Below are positions 51,532 through 60,566 of a stretch of 64,000 nt of DNA, one piece after another; position 1 is the first letter of the stretch; every line of letters begins with the position of its first letter. Made by a program: the position numbers and the translations under genes. This stretch comes from Brevibacillus massiliensis (GTDB taxonomy: Bacteria > Bacillota > Bacilli > Brevibacillales > Brevibacillaceae), in assembly GCF_000311785.1 (NCBI RefSeq), contig NZ_HE978542.1, forward strand, positions 62,001 through 126,000, given 5' to 3'. The notes beneath the pieces were generated by a model. The model was not told the DNA's origin. It did no database searches and worked only from the letters and a program-made list of their open reading frames with translations.

Positions 51532-52326
51532 TTACGTAGATTCGGCCTCCACGAGATCAAGCTTGAGAAAATCTTCAATAAACCGCTCCATCCGCAGGAT
51601 GACCAGGTCGATGATCTCTCGTCCAAGCTGCAGTGATGCATCCCGGGCATCGCCAAACGATCCGTCTTTCGTCAGCTGGTTCCAACTGTACGGATAGTCT
51701 ACCCGCGGTCCCGGTTCAAACTGGGTAAATACCATGGGGTAATCCAGCATGTCAGCAGGGCGCAGGTCATCCGCCCTGACAATCCCGGGATCGAGGTACA
51801 ATCCGAAAGACGCTTCGGCTTCACAGGCGTGACCGTACCGGACAGATTTTACCTTGCGGGAGATTTCCTCCGACGCCAGGTTCCAATAAAAGATGTTGGC
51901 AATTTGAACGCCAAGCTCATGCTTGGCTACTGTTGACGCCACGGAGAGCGTCGTCTGATTGCCGCCATGGCCGTTCATCAACAGGAAACGCTTGATTCCA
52001 TGCCGTTTCATGCTTTTGATATAGTCAAAAACGACAGCTTGCAGTGTGGCTGGGGACAGCGTCATGCTCCCCGCGAAATCCATGTGATGATAGGAAACAC
52101 CGACAGGGATCGGAGGGAGAACGAGCAGGCGCGGATACATCCGTTCGGCTATTTTGTTGGCAACCTCATGGGCCAGGCGGGTATCGGTATCCAATGTCAT
52201 GTTGCAGCCGTGCTGTTCTGTGGAGCCAACGGGTATAATGGCCGCCTCCACCTGCTTGAACCGCTCTTCGGCTTCAAAGGTGGTCATCCGGCCGAGCTCA
52301 AACATCGCTTGATTGGCTGTACTCAT
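51532..52326 (-). CDS. Creatininase-family metal-dependent amidohydrolase
   Basis: 264 aa, starting at ATG 52326 (MSTANQAMFELG) with AGAGGGGG upstream. Family landmarks: IIPVGSTEQHGCNMTLDTDT (Glu, His, Asp metal ligands, about 37-56), LPPIPVGVSYHHMDFAGSM, and FLLMNGHGGNQTTLSV. Members hydrolyse cyclic amides or lactams (creatinine, formamide precursors). The substrate in this cluster is unknown. Lies between the two Rid genes. Confidence 0.92.
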   Translation of the reverse strand: MSTANQAMFELGRMTTFEAEERFKQVEAAIIPVGSTEQHGCNMTLDTDTRLAHEVANKIAERMYPRLLVLPPIPVGVSYHHMDFAGSMTLSPATLQAVVFDYIKSMKRHGIKRFLLMNGHGGNQTTLSVASTVAKHELGVQIANIFYWNLASEEISRKVKSVRYGHACEAEASFGLYLDPGIVRADDLRPADMLDYPMVFTQFEPGPRVDYPYSWNQLTKDGSFGDARDASLQLGREIIDLVILRMERFIEDFLKLDLVEAEST

Positions 52327-52357
52327 AACGGTATCCCCCTCTTTTCCATCGATTCTT

Positions 52358-52822
52358 TTACGCTTCCACTTCCACAATGATCTCTACTTCAACCGGGGTA
52401 TCGAACGGAAGTTCATTGGTTCCGATGGCCGATCTGGCGTGTTTGCCTTTTTCTCCGAACACTTCCACCAGCAGTTCGGAAGCCCCGTTCATCACATAGG
52501 GCTGATCGGAAAAGCCCGGCGCACTGTTGACAAAGCCCAGAACCTTGACTACCTTCTTAATCTTGTCCAGGCTGCCAAGATGCCATTTCAACACCGCCAG
52601 GCAGTTAATCATGCATTGGCGCGCTGCCGCCTGGCCTTCTTCTATCGTCAATTCCTTCCCCAGCTTGCCCTTGTAGATCAACTCCCCGTTCACCCGGCAG
52701 TCCTGTCCGGAGGTATACACCAGGTTGCCCGTTTGATTGACGGGAACAAAGCAAAACTTAGGTTTGGCGACCGCGGGAAGGACGATATTCAACTCTGCCA
52801 ATTTTTGTTCGATAGACATCAT
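52358..52822 (-). CDS. Rid-family protein, atypical, second copy
   Basis: 154 aa, starting at 52822 or the next codon ([11 protein letters not shown]). It has the same arrangement as the copy at 50984-51490: [64 protein letters not shown]. The Arg of canonical RidA is again Glu. The pair probably arose by duplication around the creatininase gene. Confidence 0.9.
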   Translation of the reverse strand: MMSIEQKLAELNIVLPAVAKPKFCFVPVNQTGNLVYTSGQDCRVNGELIYKGKLGKELTIEEGQAAARQCMINCLAVLKWHLGSLDKIKKVVKVLGFVNSAPGFSDQPYVMNGASELLVEVFGEKGKHARSAIGTNELPFDTPVEVEIIVEVEA

Positions 52823-52839
52823 TTCACCAGCTTTTCTCG

Positions 52840-54006
52840 TTATTTGTTTTCCAACATCACATCAAATGAAGCCAAATCCTTCAGGCCGTTTCCTGTTAAG
52901 ATCACTGCGACCGTCTCACGATTGCCGATCTGCCCTGTCTGCAGACTCTTCGCCAATCCGGCGACTCCTGCAGCCGCAGAAGGCTCAGCGAGGATCCCCT
53001 CATCCTTTGCCAGCCAGGCCTGCGCCTCAAGAATTTGCCGGTCCGATACATCAAGGGCAAATCCGGATGATTCCCTGATTTTTTGCAGCGTATAGGTGCC
53101 GTCCTGGGCATAACCGTCCAAACCGTCCCCGATTCCGCCGGCAATCGTCCGAGGAGCTGTTTGCGGCTCTACTATGCTGCGTCCCGCCTGAAACGCTCGG
53201 GCTACGGGATTGCAGCCCGCTGCCTGAATCCCTGCGATCCGGGGAAGGACGTTTGCCATGCCCAACTCGCGCAGTTCGACAAAGCCCTTCCAGATCCCCG
53301 CCAGCACCGGACCGGCGCCAAAGGGAACACAGATGACATCAGGCCCGCTCCGGTTCATCTGCTCCCAGAGTTCAAAGGCGATCATTTTGTCGCCTTCCAC
53401 CGTATAAGGGTTGAGAAAGGTGGTCGTGAGGTTAAACATCTGTTCCCGGTCTGCCATTTCCTTCGCCCGGTGGAAGGATTGGCTGTAGGGGCCGGGTACT
53501 TTCAACACCCTGGCACCGTAGGCTGCGGTCTGTTTTACCTTTTCCGCCGGCGTCGATTCGGGAACGAGGATGGTGGCGGCCAATCCCGCCCGAGCGCAGT
53601 AGGCGGCGACCGCGGCGGCGGCGTTTCCGCTCGAAGCGACCACGACCTGCCGAAACCCGAATTCCACCGCCTTGGAGACGCCGACTGAGATCGGCCGGTC
53701 CTTGAAGGAGCCGGTCGGGTTGGCAGATTCGCACTTCAGCCAGAGGTTCTTAAGACCAAGCCTTTGCGCCAGCCGGTTAGCCTTTACCAGCGGCGTACGC
53801 CCCTCGCCCAGAGAGATCAGCTTCTGTGGGGCGACAGGCAGCAGCAGTTCACCGGAAAACGCCTCTGTACGCTGCTGCAGGTGATCCTTCAGGGCCTGAT
53901 AGTCGTAACAGACGTCCAGCAATCCGTCACACCCCGGACATGTGTAGTACGGGAGCAGCGGGTATTCTGTGCCGCAGCCGATGCAGCGCAGCCGTGTGGC
54001 ATACAT
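52840..54006 (-). CDS. Threonine synthase-like PLP enzyme with N-terminal zinc ribbon
   Basis: 388 aa, starting at ATG 54006. Residues 5-35 form a two-CxxC zinc ribbon (RCIGCGTEY ... TCPGCDG). Fold type II PLP domain follows: KCESANPTGSFKDRPISVGV (PLP Lys about 105), ASSGNAAAAVAAYCARAGL, PFGAGPVLAGIWKGF. Threonine synthase makes threonine from O-phosphohomoserine, but in this cluster it may act as a lyase on a related compound. Confidence 0.88.
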   Translation of the reverse strand: MYATRLRCIGCGTEYPLLPYYTCPGCDGLLDVCYDYQALKDHLQQRTEAFSGELLLPVAPQKLISLGEGRTPLVKANRLAQRLGLKNLWLKCESANPTGSFKDRPISVGVSKAVEFGFRQVVVASSGNAAAAVAAYCARAGLAATILVPESTPAEKVKQTAAYGARVLKVPGPYSQSFHRAKEMADREQMFNLTTTFLNPYTVEGDKMIAFELWEQMNRSGPDVICVPFGAGPVLAGIWKGFVELRELGMANVLPRIAGIQAAGCNPVARAFQAGRSIVEPQTAPRTIAGGIGDGLDGYAQDGTYTLQKIRESSGFALDVSDRQILEAQAWLAKDEGILAEPSAAAGVAGLAKSLQTGQIGNRETVAVILTGNGLKDLASFDVMLENK

Positions 54007-54009
54007 GTT

Positions 54010-55197
54010 CTACTCCCCCTGCTCCCGCAGCATGTGCAAGGCGAGATGGACAAAGATGCGCGAGGCGTCCACTACTTCTGCAATCTCCACATACTCGTCA
54101 TTGACATGGGCCTGACTCAATGAGCCTGGACCAAAGACAACCGTGGGGATGCCCTTGTCGACGGAAAAGAACGGTGCCTCACAGGTGGCTTCGAATATTT
54201 TCACCTGGCACGGCTGCTCCCTGACCAGTCTGTTTGCCTGCTCCATTCCTTTGACCAGAGGATGATCCGGCGCGATCTGGCTGGCTGCCAGATAGGAGGA
54301 GCACTCCAGCTCATAGGTGGAGACATCTGCCACTTCCTCTACGCATTCGCGAATCTCTTGCAGGATCTCCTCGTACGTCTCCGACGGCAAAATCCGGCGG
54401 TCGATCTCGATTACACAGCTTCCCGGCACGATGTTGGGCGCGGTTCCTCCCTGAATCTGGGTGACATTCAAGGATGCCGAACCCAAAAGCGGGTCGACCC
54501 TTTTCTTTAATGAATTACCTAAACTTTCTAAATTATGAATGATTTTATTCATCTTGTAAATCGCATTGTCGGGATTGGTGACAACAGCAGCATGGCCGGG
54601 TGTACCCAATGTCTGGATCCGGTACCTGGACACGCCGCGATGGGCTATGCAGATATTCAGTTCCGTCGGCTCGCTGATGACTGCCCAGTCAGCGGTGAGG
54701 TCCGTCGTCAAAAAGTGTTTCATTCCGAGATTTCCGCGTTCCTCATCCGCATTGAAAAACAGAATCAGCTCGCCGGCGAACGGGTTGCCCAGCCGCTGCA
54801 AAACGATGGCTGCGTAGATCATGGCGGCGACGCCCGATTTCATGTCTGCAGCCCCCCGGCCGTACACCCGTCCGTCCTGGACGATGCCCGCAAACGGATC
54901 CATGCTCCATTGATTTCCCGCTGGCACGACGTCGAGATGGCCGTTGTAGATCATCGACGGGCCTGGCCGCATACCCTGCAGGCGTGCGATCACGTTGGGC
55001 CTTCCAGGAGCCGCCCAGGACAGTTCTGCCTTGATCCCGTGTTCCGCGAGCAGCGCTTGAACATACCGGCCCGCCTCTTCTTCGGTTCCCAGAGGATTTT
55101 CGCTTTGTTTTTGGATCAATTCCCGCAAGATGCCGATTACTTCATCCTGATGAAAGTTTGCTGTGATTCTCTCTTGAATCGAACGCAAGCTGTTCAC
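54010..55197 (-). CDS. M20-family metallo-deacylase (ArgE/DapE type)
   Basis: 395 aa, starting at ATG/GTG 55197. Metal ligands are in IYNGHLDVVPAGNQWSMDPF (His, Asp), VYGRGAADMKSGVAAMI (Asp) and FNADEERGNLGMKHFL (Glu-Glu). A dimerisation domain occupies the middle (about 180-290). Family members remove acyl groups from N-acyl amino acids or cut small peptides. In a TRAP-linked catabolic cluster, removal of an acetyl group from the imported compound is a reasonable guess. Confidence 0.92.
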   Translation of the reverse strand: MNSLRSIQERITANFHQDEVIGILRELIQKQSENPLGTEEEAGRYVQALLAEHGIKAELSWAAPGRPNVIARLQGMRPGPSMIYNGHLDVVPAGNQWSMDPFAGIVQDGRVYGRGAADMKSGVAAMIYAAIVLQRLGNPFAGELILFFNADEERGNLGMKHFLTTDLTADWAVISEPTELNICIAHRGVSRYRIQTLGTPGHAAVVTNPDNAIYKMNKIIHNLESLGNSLKKRVDPLLGSASLNVTQIQGGTAPNIVPGSCVIEIDRRILPSETYEEILQEIRECVEEVADVSTYELECSSYLAASQIAPDHPLVKGMEQANRLVREQPCQVKIFEATCEAPFFSVDKGIPTVVFGPGSLSQAHVNDEYVEIAEVVDASRIFVHLALHMLREQGE

Positions 55198-55212
55198 ACC
55201 CCTCTCGTCTCC

Positions 55213-56298
55213 CTAGTAGTTCTTGCCGCGGGCGTCGATCTTGAGTGTTCCCGCGAATTCGCCATTGCGATACCCGTACAAGTAATCGTTGAGGTTGGGG
55301 ATGACGCAGCTGTGATTGGGTATAATCTCGATCCGGTCCCCCACCTGGAAGTGGTGCTGAGCGGGATCAAACTGGAGGTAACCGTGCTCCTCATTTAACT
55401 TCACGATCTTTACATCCGGCTTGCCGACGATATACCCATACGTATCTCCCGCCACGGAGAGGTCGCTCGTCAAGGTCTTCGAACCGGCGTCGATCGTTGC
55501 ATGGCCCGGCAGCGGCACGCTGACGACCGTGGCATGCACTCGCAAGGCGCAGTCCTGTTCCGTGTAGACCCCGAGATGGACGGCGTTCATATCGCCAAAA
55601 ATGTAGTTGCCGGCACGAGCTTCGGTAATGCCTGTCAGTTCTTCGGCGAGGTAACTGGACGGGGTCGACCCGCCTGACATCACGCGTACGGGAATTCCGT
55701 CTCCTTCCAGAAGCCGCTTGGCTTCCAAGAGGAGCTCTGCCTCCCGCCTGGTTTCTGCCTTCAGTTCCTCCAGTGATGACTTGCCGTAGATCTGGCCGAC
55801 GTAAGTAAACACCCCGGCGATTTCAATTCCCGGCAGTCCCGCGATTTGTCTGGCGAACTCCTGTACTGGCGCCCCGGGCTGAACCCCGCCGCGATGGCTG
55901 CCCCCGTCAATCTCAATCAGAACTTCCAGCTTTCGTCCCGCATCCTGGCCGGCTGCGGACAATCCTTGGGCTACGGCGACGCTGTCTACCGTGGTGCGAA
56001 CGTTGACCTTCTGGACGAGACGAGTCAGCCGCTGCAGATTTTCTTCCCCGACGATCGGAAAAGCGATCAGGATGGCATCAATTCCCGCCTCTGCCATCAC
56101 CTCTGCTTCCGACAGCTTTGCGCAGGTGATGCCTTTAGCTCCCATCGCCAACTGCTTTTTGGCCAATTCGATGCACTTATGCGTCTTGATGTGCGGCCAG
56201 TGGTCGATCCCGGCCTGATTCAGCCGCTCGACCATCGCAGCGATATTCTGCTCTACTTTGTCCAAATCTACCGATACGTACGGTGTAATGTGATTCAC
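55213..56298 (-). CDS. DSD1-type PLP enzyme (D-serine dehydratase / D-threonine aldolase-like, fold type III)
   Basis: 361 aa, starting at GTG 56298 (VNHITPYVSVDLDKVEQN), preferred over GTG 56310 whose ribosome site would overlap it. Alanine-racemase-like N-terminal barrel with PLP lysine in HWPHIKTHKCIELAKKQ (about 45). C-terminal metal site PNHSCVIPNLNDYLYG carries the His-x-Cys pair of eukaryotic-type D-serine dehydratases. D-threonine aldolase and, as I recall, D-glucosaminate dehydratase are in the same family. It eliminates or splits beta-hydroxy-D-amino acids. Confidence 0.9.
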   Translation of the reverse strand: MNHITPYVSVDLDKVEQNIAAMVERLNQAGIDHWPHIKTHKCIELAKKQLAMGAKGITCAKLSEAEVMAEAGIDAILIAFPIVGEENLQRLTRLVQKVNVRTTVDSVAVAQGLSAAGQDAGRKLEVLIEIDGGSHRGGVQPGAPVQEFARQIAGLPGIEIAGVFTYVGQIYGKSSLEELKAETRREAELLLEAKRLLEGDGIPVRVMSGGSTPSSYLAEELTGITEARAGNYIFGDMNAVHLGVYTEQDCALRVHATVVSVPLPGHATIDAGSKTLTSDLSVAGDTYGYIVGKPDVKIVKLNEEHGYLQFDPAQHHFQVGDRIEIIPNHSCVIPNLNDYLYGYRNGEFAGTLKIDARGKNY

Positions 56299-56356
56299 TT
56301 GAAAACACACCCTTCTTTCTTCGCTTTTCCGCCAGCAGCACCCAGGCCCGATCAGG

Positions 56357-57631
56357 CTAGTTCATGAGGACATCGGGCAGCCACATCACCAGTCCCGGAA
56401 TATAGGCGATTAAGATGACGACCAACGCCCCAATCACAAAGTACGGAATTAAATCCTTGTAGGTATTTTCCACTTTGATCTTCGCCAGGTGACACGACAG
56501 GAACAGCGTGGTGCCGACAGGCGGCGTAAACAATCCCAGCGCCAGGGCACAAAGCATGACGATGGCGAAGTGAATCGGATCCATGCCGATGCCGGTCGCA
56601 ATCGGGAAAAAGATCGGGATGAAAATGAACAGGTTGGGCACGAGGTCCATGATCATTCCGGCGATGAACAAGATCAGCACCAGGATGAGGATCATCAGAT
56701 AGTCGGGAATTCCCAGGCCAAGCAGGGCGCTTGAGATCATCGCAGGGATTCCTTCACTGATCAGGATGTAGGTGAAGATCGAAGACGAACAGACGATCAT
56801 CATCACGACAGTCGTGCCGACGACCGTTTCTTTCAGGGCCGCCATCAGCTTTTTCCCGTCGAGCGAACGGTAGACAAAAAAACCGATGATAAACGCGTAA
56901 ACCGCCGACAAGGCAGCTACTTCCGTCGCTGTGGCGATGCCGAACACGATCGCCCCGATCATGAAGATCGGCATGATAATCGCCCAAAAAGCTTGCATGA
57001 CACCTTGCGCCACCTCTTTGAAGGTAGGGCGCTGCTCGCGCGGATAGCCCCGCTTGACGGAGATGACGATCGTGGTCACCAGGTAGGCCAGGGAGATCAG
57101 AATCCCCGGAATGGCGCCGGCAATAAACATCTTGGCAACGGACAGATTGGCCAGCCAGGCGATGATAATCATCGTGCTGCTGGGCGGAATGATGATTCCG
57201 ACGACGCTGGCCGAGGCGTTGATCGAGGCGGCAAAGGATGGCGAATAGCCCTTTTTCTTCATCTCCGGAATGAGCACGGAGCCAACCGAGGCTGCATCCG
57301 CGACACTGGAACCGGAAACGCCGGCCAGTACCATGTTGGTCACGACAGACACGCAGCCCAGTCCGCCCGGCAGCCAGCGCACCAGCGAATGGGCCAGTTG
57401 GATAATCCGCTGGGCGATTCCGGCGTGTACCATCAGACTACCGGCCAAAATGAAGAACGGAACGGCCAGGAAGGCAAACGACTGGGTGTTGGAGAAAAAG
57501 CGCTGCGCTACGATCGAGAGCGGGATTCCCTCAACCAGCACGTACATCAACGCTGCCGCTCCCATCGAAAAGGCAATGGGAACGCCAAAAGCTATCAGGA
57601 CAAAAAGGCCGACGATCATGATCCAGATCAT
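56357..57631 (-). CDS. dctM: TRAP transporter large permease (DctM)
   Basis: 424 aa, starting at ATG 57631 (MIWIMIVGLFVLIAFG), overlapping the dctQ stop by 4 nt. About 12 membrane segments. Typical pieces: GVPIAFSMGAAALMYV, ANMVLAGVSGSS-like TNMVLAGVSGSSVADAAS, IIPPSSTMIIIAWLANLS and FTPPVGTTLFLSCHLAKI. Sodium- or proton-coupled uptake of organic acids. Confidence 0.94.
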   Translation of the reverse strand: MIWIMIVGLFVLIAFGVPIAFSMGAAALMYVLVEGIPLSIVAQRFFSNTQSFAFLAVPFFILAGSLMVHAGIAQRIIQLAHSLVRWLPGGLGCVSVVTNMVLAGVSGSSVADAASVGSVLIPEMKKKGYSPSFAASINASASVVGIIIPPSSTMIIIAWLANLSVAKMFIAGAIPGILISLAYLVTTIVISVKRGYPREQRPTFKEVAQGVMQAFWAIIMPIFMIGAIVFGIATATEVAALSAVYAFIIGFFVYRSLDGKKLMAALKETVVGTTVVMMIVCSSSIFTYILISEGIPAMISSALLGLGIPDYLMILILVLILFIAGMIMDLVPNLFIFIPIFFPIATGIGMDPIHFAIVMLCALALGLFTPPVGTTLFLSCHLAKIKVENTYKDLIPYFVIGALVVILIAYIPGLVMWLPDVLMN

Positions 57632-58137
57632 TGTTGTTCCTCCATGTTCTTCTCGCCAAAGAAGAGTAGAATCACTTTGTAAATGAGAATGAGCAAGACC
57701 AGACAGAAAGCAAAGGTTTCGGAAATGTACATCCACGATTTGGAGATTCCGAGGATCGGCAGCGTCTGCCTGTACACAGAGACGGACAGGTCAAAGCTGG
57801 ATTTAATCAAAAAAACGGAGAAAAAAATCATGATAAGGTAGATGATCAAATCAGCGTATTTTCCGGATTTCCCGGCAAAGCATTTTTCTTTAAAGACGGT
57901 AATCGCAACGTTCTCATCGTTTTTGGTGATAATCACGGTGCCGAAAAAGACGATCCAGGGGAAGATAAGGGCGGTCAGCTCTCCCGTAAATGTAAACGGA
58001 AGATTAAAAATATACCTGCTAAACACGTCCAGGAAAACGACGATTGTCAAAACGACCATCAGAATGCTCGAAACGACAGCCAGCACATTCGTAAATCTTT
58101 CGATCAGCCTGTTTACTGCCACGAGAGAACTTTTCAT
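57628..58137 (-). CDS. dctQ: TRAP transporter small permease (DctQ)
   Basis: 169 aa, starting at ATG 58137 with AAAAGGAG upstream. Four membrane segments: VVSSILMVVLTIVVFLDVFS, ELTALIFPWIVFFGTVI, LIIYLIMIFFSVFLI and TFAFCLVLLILIYKVIL. Forms a complex with DctM. Follows dctP by about 70 nt. Confidence 0.92.
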   Translation of the reverse strand: MKSSLVAVNRLIERFTNVLAVVSSILMVVLTIVVFLDVFSRYIFNLPFTFTGELTALIFPWIVFFGTVIITKNDENVAITVFKEKCFAGKSGKYADLIIYLIMIFFSVFLIKSSFDLSVSVYRQTLPILGISKSWMYISETFAFCLVLLILIYKVILLFFGEKNMEEQQ

Positions 58138-58205
58138 GTGGACACTCCTTTTCAGGTCGGGCACAAATGAAGGGAACATCTGCGCCCGTCCCGTTGAAAA
58201 CTGGA

Positions 58206-59273
58206 CTATTTCTTGTGCGTTGCCCGATATTCTTCCAGGAATTTTTGCACCTCTTCAAAGTTTTGCTTCCCGACGATATCCGCAAGCTTCGCATAGGCAG
58301 GCTCTACCTTCGCCCTGAATGCCGCGATGTCCGGGTGCGTGATCTCCTCGAAGTTGGCCTTCATGCTGTCAAGCACTTCGGAGTTCCTCTTCTGGGTCAG
58401 CTCTCGGGACAGGTCTCTCGCCTCGTTGGCCGCATCCTGGATAATCGTTTGCAGCTCGGGGTCGAGACTGTCCCACAAGCCTTTGTTCATGATGAAATTG
58501 ACGTGATAGTAAAAGTGGTTAGTAATGGCTAAGTATTTCTGCACTTCGTAAAATTTCTGGTCGTAGATGGCATCCAACGGGTTAAACTGACCGTCCACTA
58601 CGCCTTGTGACAGGGCCAGGTAAAGCTCTGAAAACGGAATGGTAGATGTAATCGCGCCCAATTGATTGAAAGTTTCGATCGAAGTAGGTTCATTCGGGCT
58701 TCTCATTTTGACTCCTGCGATATCATCCGGTGAGTTGATCGGATGCTTGTTGTTGGTAATCTGGGCAAATCCGAGGTCTGCATGGGCCAGCACTTTGTAG
58801 CCGAACTCTTCCGCTTCTTTCTTCCATCTGTCTCCAATCGGTCCATCCAGAACCGCATACGCCTCATCGTAGTCGTTGATCATGAACGGGAGCTGCAGTG
58901 TTCCGTACTGCGGAAGGATATTGGTCATCGAACCGCCGCCGGCGAGTTGGAAATCAAGGGCGCCAATTTTTACGGATTCAAGCATTTCCTGCTCTGTGCC
59001 AAGAGTTTCGGATGGGAAAATCTGGATTTCCACTCGCCCGTTCGTCTTTTCCTCTACGATGTCCTTGAATTTTTTTGCGGTTTCGTAGCGCACGGACTGT
59101 TCATTTGTGTTAAAGCCCAGTTTAAACTTGTAGGTTTTTCCCGAATCTTGGGTCTTGCCTGCTTCGCCCGCTTGCTGATTCGGTTCTGCAGCCTGATTGC
59201 CGCAGCCGGCTACGAGCAAAAATACCATGATGAAAAATCCATAAGCGAAACGCTTTGACCAAGACGATTTCAT
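58206..59273 (-). CDS. dctP: TRAP transporter solute-binding lipoprotein (DctP)
   Basis: 355 aa, starting at ATG 59273 (MKSSWSKRFAYGFF) with AGGGGGTTC upstream. Lipoprotein signal ends FLLVAGCGNQA (Cys about 24). DctP fold: FKDIVEEKTNGRVEIQIFPS, LGTEQEMLESVKIGALDFQL, GVKMRSPNEPTS (the Arg-containing carboxylate-binding segment) and FYYHVNFIMNKGLWDSL. It binds an organic acid, most likely a sugar acid or acylated amino acid. Confidence 0.94.
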   Translation of the reverse strand: MKSSWSKRFAYGFFIMVFLLVAGCGNQAAEPNQQAGEAGKTQDSGKTYKFKLGFNTNEQSVRYETAKKFKDIVEEKTNGRVEIQIFPSETLGTEQEMLESVKIGALDFQLAGGGSMTNILPQYGTLQLPFMINDYDEAYAVLDGPIGDRWKKEAEEFGYKVLAHADLGFAQITNNKHPINSPDDIAGVKMRSPNEPTSIETFNQLGAITSTIPFSELYLALSQGVVDGQFNPLDAIYDQKFYEVQKYLAITNHFYYHVNFIMNKGLWDSLDPELQTIIQDAANEARDLSRELTQKRNSEVLDSMKANFEEITHPDIAAFRAKVEPAYAKLADIVGKQNFEEVQKFLEEYRATHKK

Positions 59274-59310
59274 ATTGAACCCCCTAATTTTTACATTAAT
59301 TATCATGATT

Positions 59311-59338
59311 ATGCTTACAATTCCTGTTAATGCTTACA
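59311..59338. promoter_or_regulatory. Direct repeat ATGCTTACA upstream of dctP
   Basis: ATGCTTACA occurs at 59311-59319 and 59330-59338, a 19-bp period, 38-65 bp upstream of the dctP ATG. Candidate binding site for the regulator encoded next to it. Confidence 0.4.
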
Positions 59339-59416
59339 TTGGCTTTCACCTCCTTCAAAGGCAAACAGGGAACAACTGATTCAGTTTGCTCCTCTGAGTG
59401 CCGTTGTCAACCAGGG

Positions 59417-60061
59417 CTATTCCTCCAAATTGCGCGCCTCATCCAAGTAGTTGTACAAAGTGAATTTTGAGATATCCAAAAACTTGCAGACCTTGTCCCC
59501 CGCTTTTTTTATGTGAAATGCCCCTTTTTTATCCAGGTACAAAATCGCCTTCATCTTGTCTTCCTTGGTCATATGCGAGACAGGTTTGCCGATTTCCTTT
59601 TGACATTCTTGCAGCAAGAAGTCCATCAACTCGTTTACGTCGCGGACGAAAACCTCTTTTACTTCGTTTTCCAGACTGTATTTGGTAATGGACCGAAGTG
59701 TATTTTCGGCGACAATCAAATCGGAGATATCAAAGTTGATACAGATGGCGCCTATGGTCTTGCCCTGGCTGTTTTTAATGTATATGGAAGACGACCTGAG
59801 AATTTTTCCCTCTTTGGTCTGTGTGATATAGTTGTACCGGTCCCCATCCTTAACAGTGCCTCTCAAGACTTCCAGCCCCAGATTACTGCCGCAATCTCCC
59901 GGCTTCCTTCCTGTTATATAGCCATTCTCGATGGCGACAATGGTACTTTCGTAGCCGCCGCTTAAATCGTGAAGGACGACCTCGCACTTTTCCCCAAACT
60001 GTGCAGCGATCCCCCGGATCAGGTTGGTTAAAAATTCCTGTTCATCTTTAATGTTTTCCAA
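59417..60061 (-). CDS. YheO-type PAS/HTH transcriptional regulator of the catabolic cluster
   Basis: 214 aa, starting at ATG/TTG 60061. N-terminal PAS_6/YheO-like sensor (about 10-115): CEVVLHDLSGGYESTIVAIE, RSSSIYIKNSQGKTIGAICINFD. The C-terminal HTH (about 160-210) is KAILYLDKKGAFHIKKAGDK and FLDISKFTLYNYLDEARN. It precedes the TRAP operon with a 143-bp gap that carries a direct repeat and is the obvious candidate activator. Confidence 0.9.
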   Translation of the reverse strand: MENIKDEQEFLTNLIRGIAAQFGEKCEVVLHDLSGGYESTIVAIENGYITGRKPGDCGSNLGLEVLRGTVKDGDRYNYITQTKEGKILRSSSIYIKNSQGKTIGAICINFDISDLIVAENTLRSITKYSLENEVKEVFVRDVNELMDFLLQECQKEIGKPVSHMTKEDKMKAILYLDKKGAFHIKKAGDKVCKFLDISKFTLYNYLDEARNLEE

Positions 60062-60566
60062 GCAACTCCCTCACAATCTAAATATTTTTTAGACAAGAAG
60101 AAAATTAATTTTGTAGTTGTAATTTAACATTAATTTTCATTTAGGTCAATAATTCATTTTTTGTTTATAATCAGATTATTTTTTTACTTGCTTGCAACAC
60201 AGCGATGCATGCTTATTCCCGTGCAGCGGACAATAGAAGCGTGGAAAGAAAGCTTGTGGAGGTGAGAGGCGTGAACATACTGGCCAAGCTCCTTTTGCCG
60301 CTCGTCCTTCAGTCAGCGCGCCAGGCACCAATCATCCGCTAAACGTCTGAATCTGGATGGGGTAGGAAAGCTTGTAACAAACCTGGGCAGGGCCCGCTAA
60401 TCCTTCGTGCGGGAACTTGAGCAGCCGTACGATATAGGCAGTACAGAGCGGCAAGTGCCTCCCCATAAAAATATCTGCCGTTTACTGCCGCCTAGTGATA
60501 ATATAGACGTGTGCGGTCGATCGGAAATTGTCAGCAATAGTTCGGAAAATTGAATGGGGTGTAAAA
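60062..60566. other. Intergenic region with AT-rich promoter stretch and a tiny ORF
   Basis: 60062-60200 is strongly AT-rich (TTGTTTATAATCAGATTATT), a likely promoter area for the regulator gene. A 23-codon ORF, GTG 60271 to TAA 60342, has GGAGGTGAGAGGC just upstream and encodes a hydrophobic/basic peptide (MNILAKLLLPLVLQSARQ...). It could be a leader or small membrane peptide. Beyond 60350 I see no gene or recognised RNA. Confidence 0.4.

Noticed and set aside
60340..60530. A T-box or other riboswitch before the RarD-like gene
   Set aside because: I could not find a T-box motif, antiterminator or T-tract terminator. Nothing supports a named RNA class.
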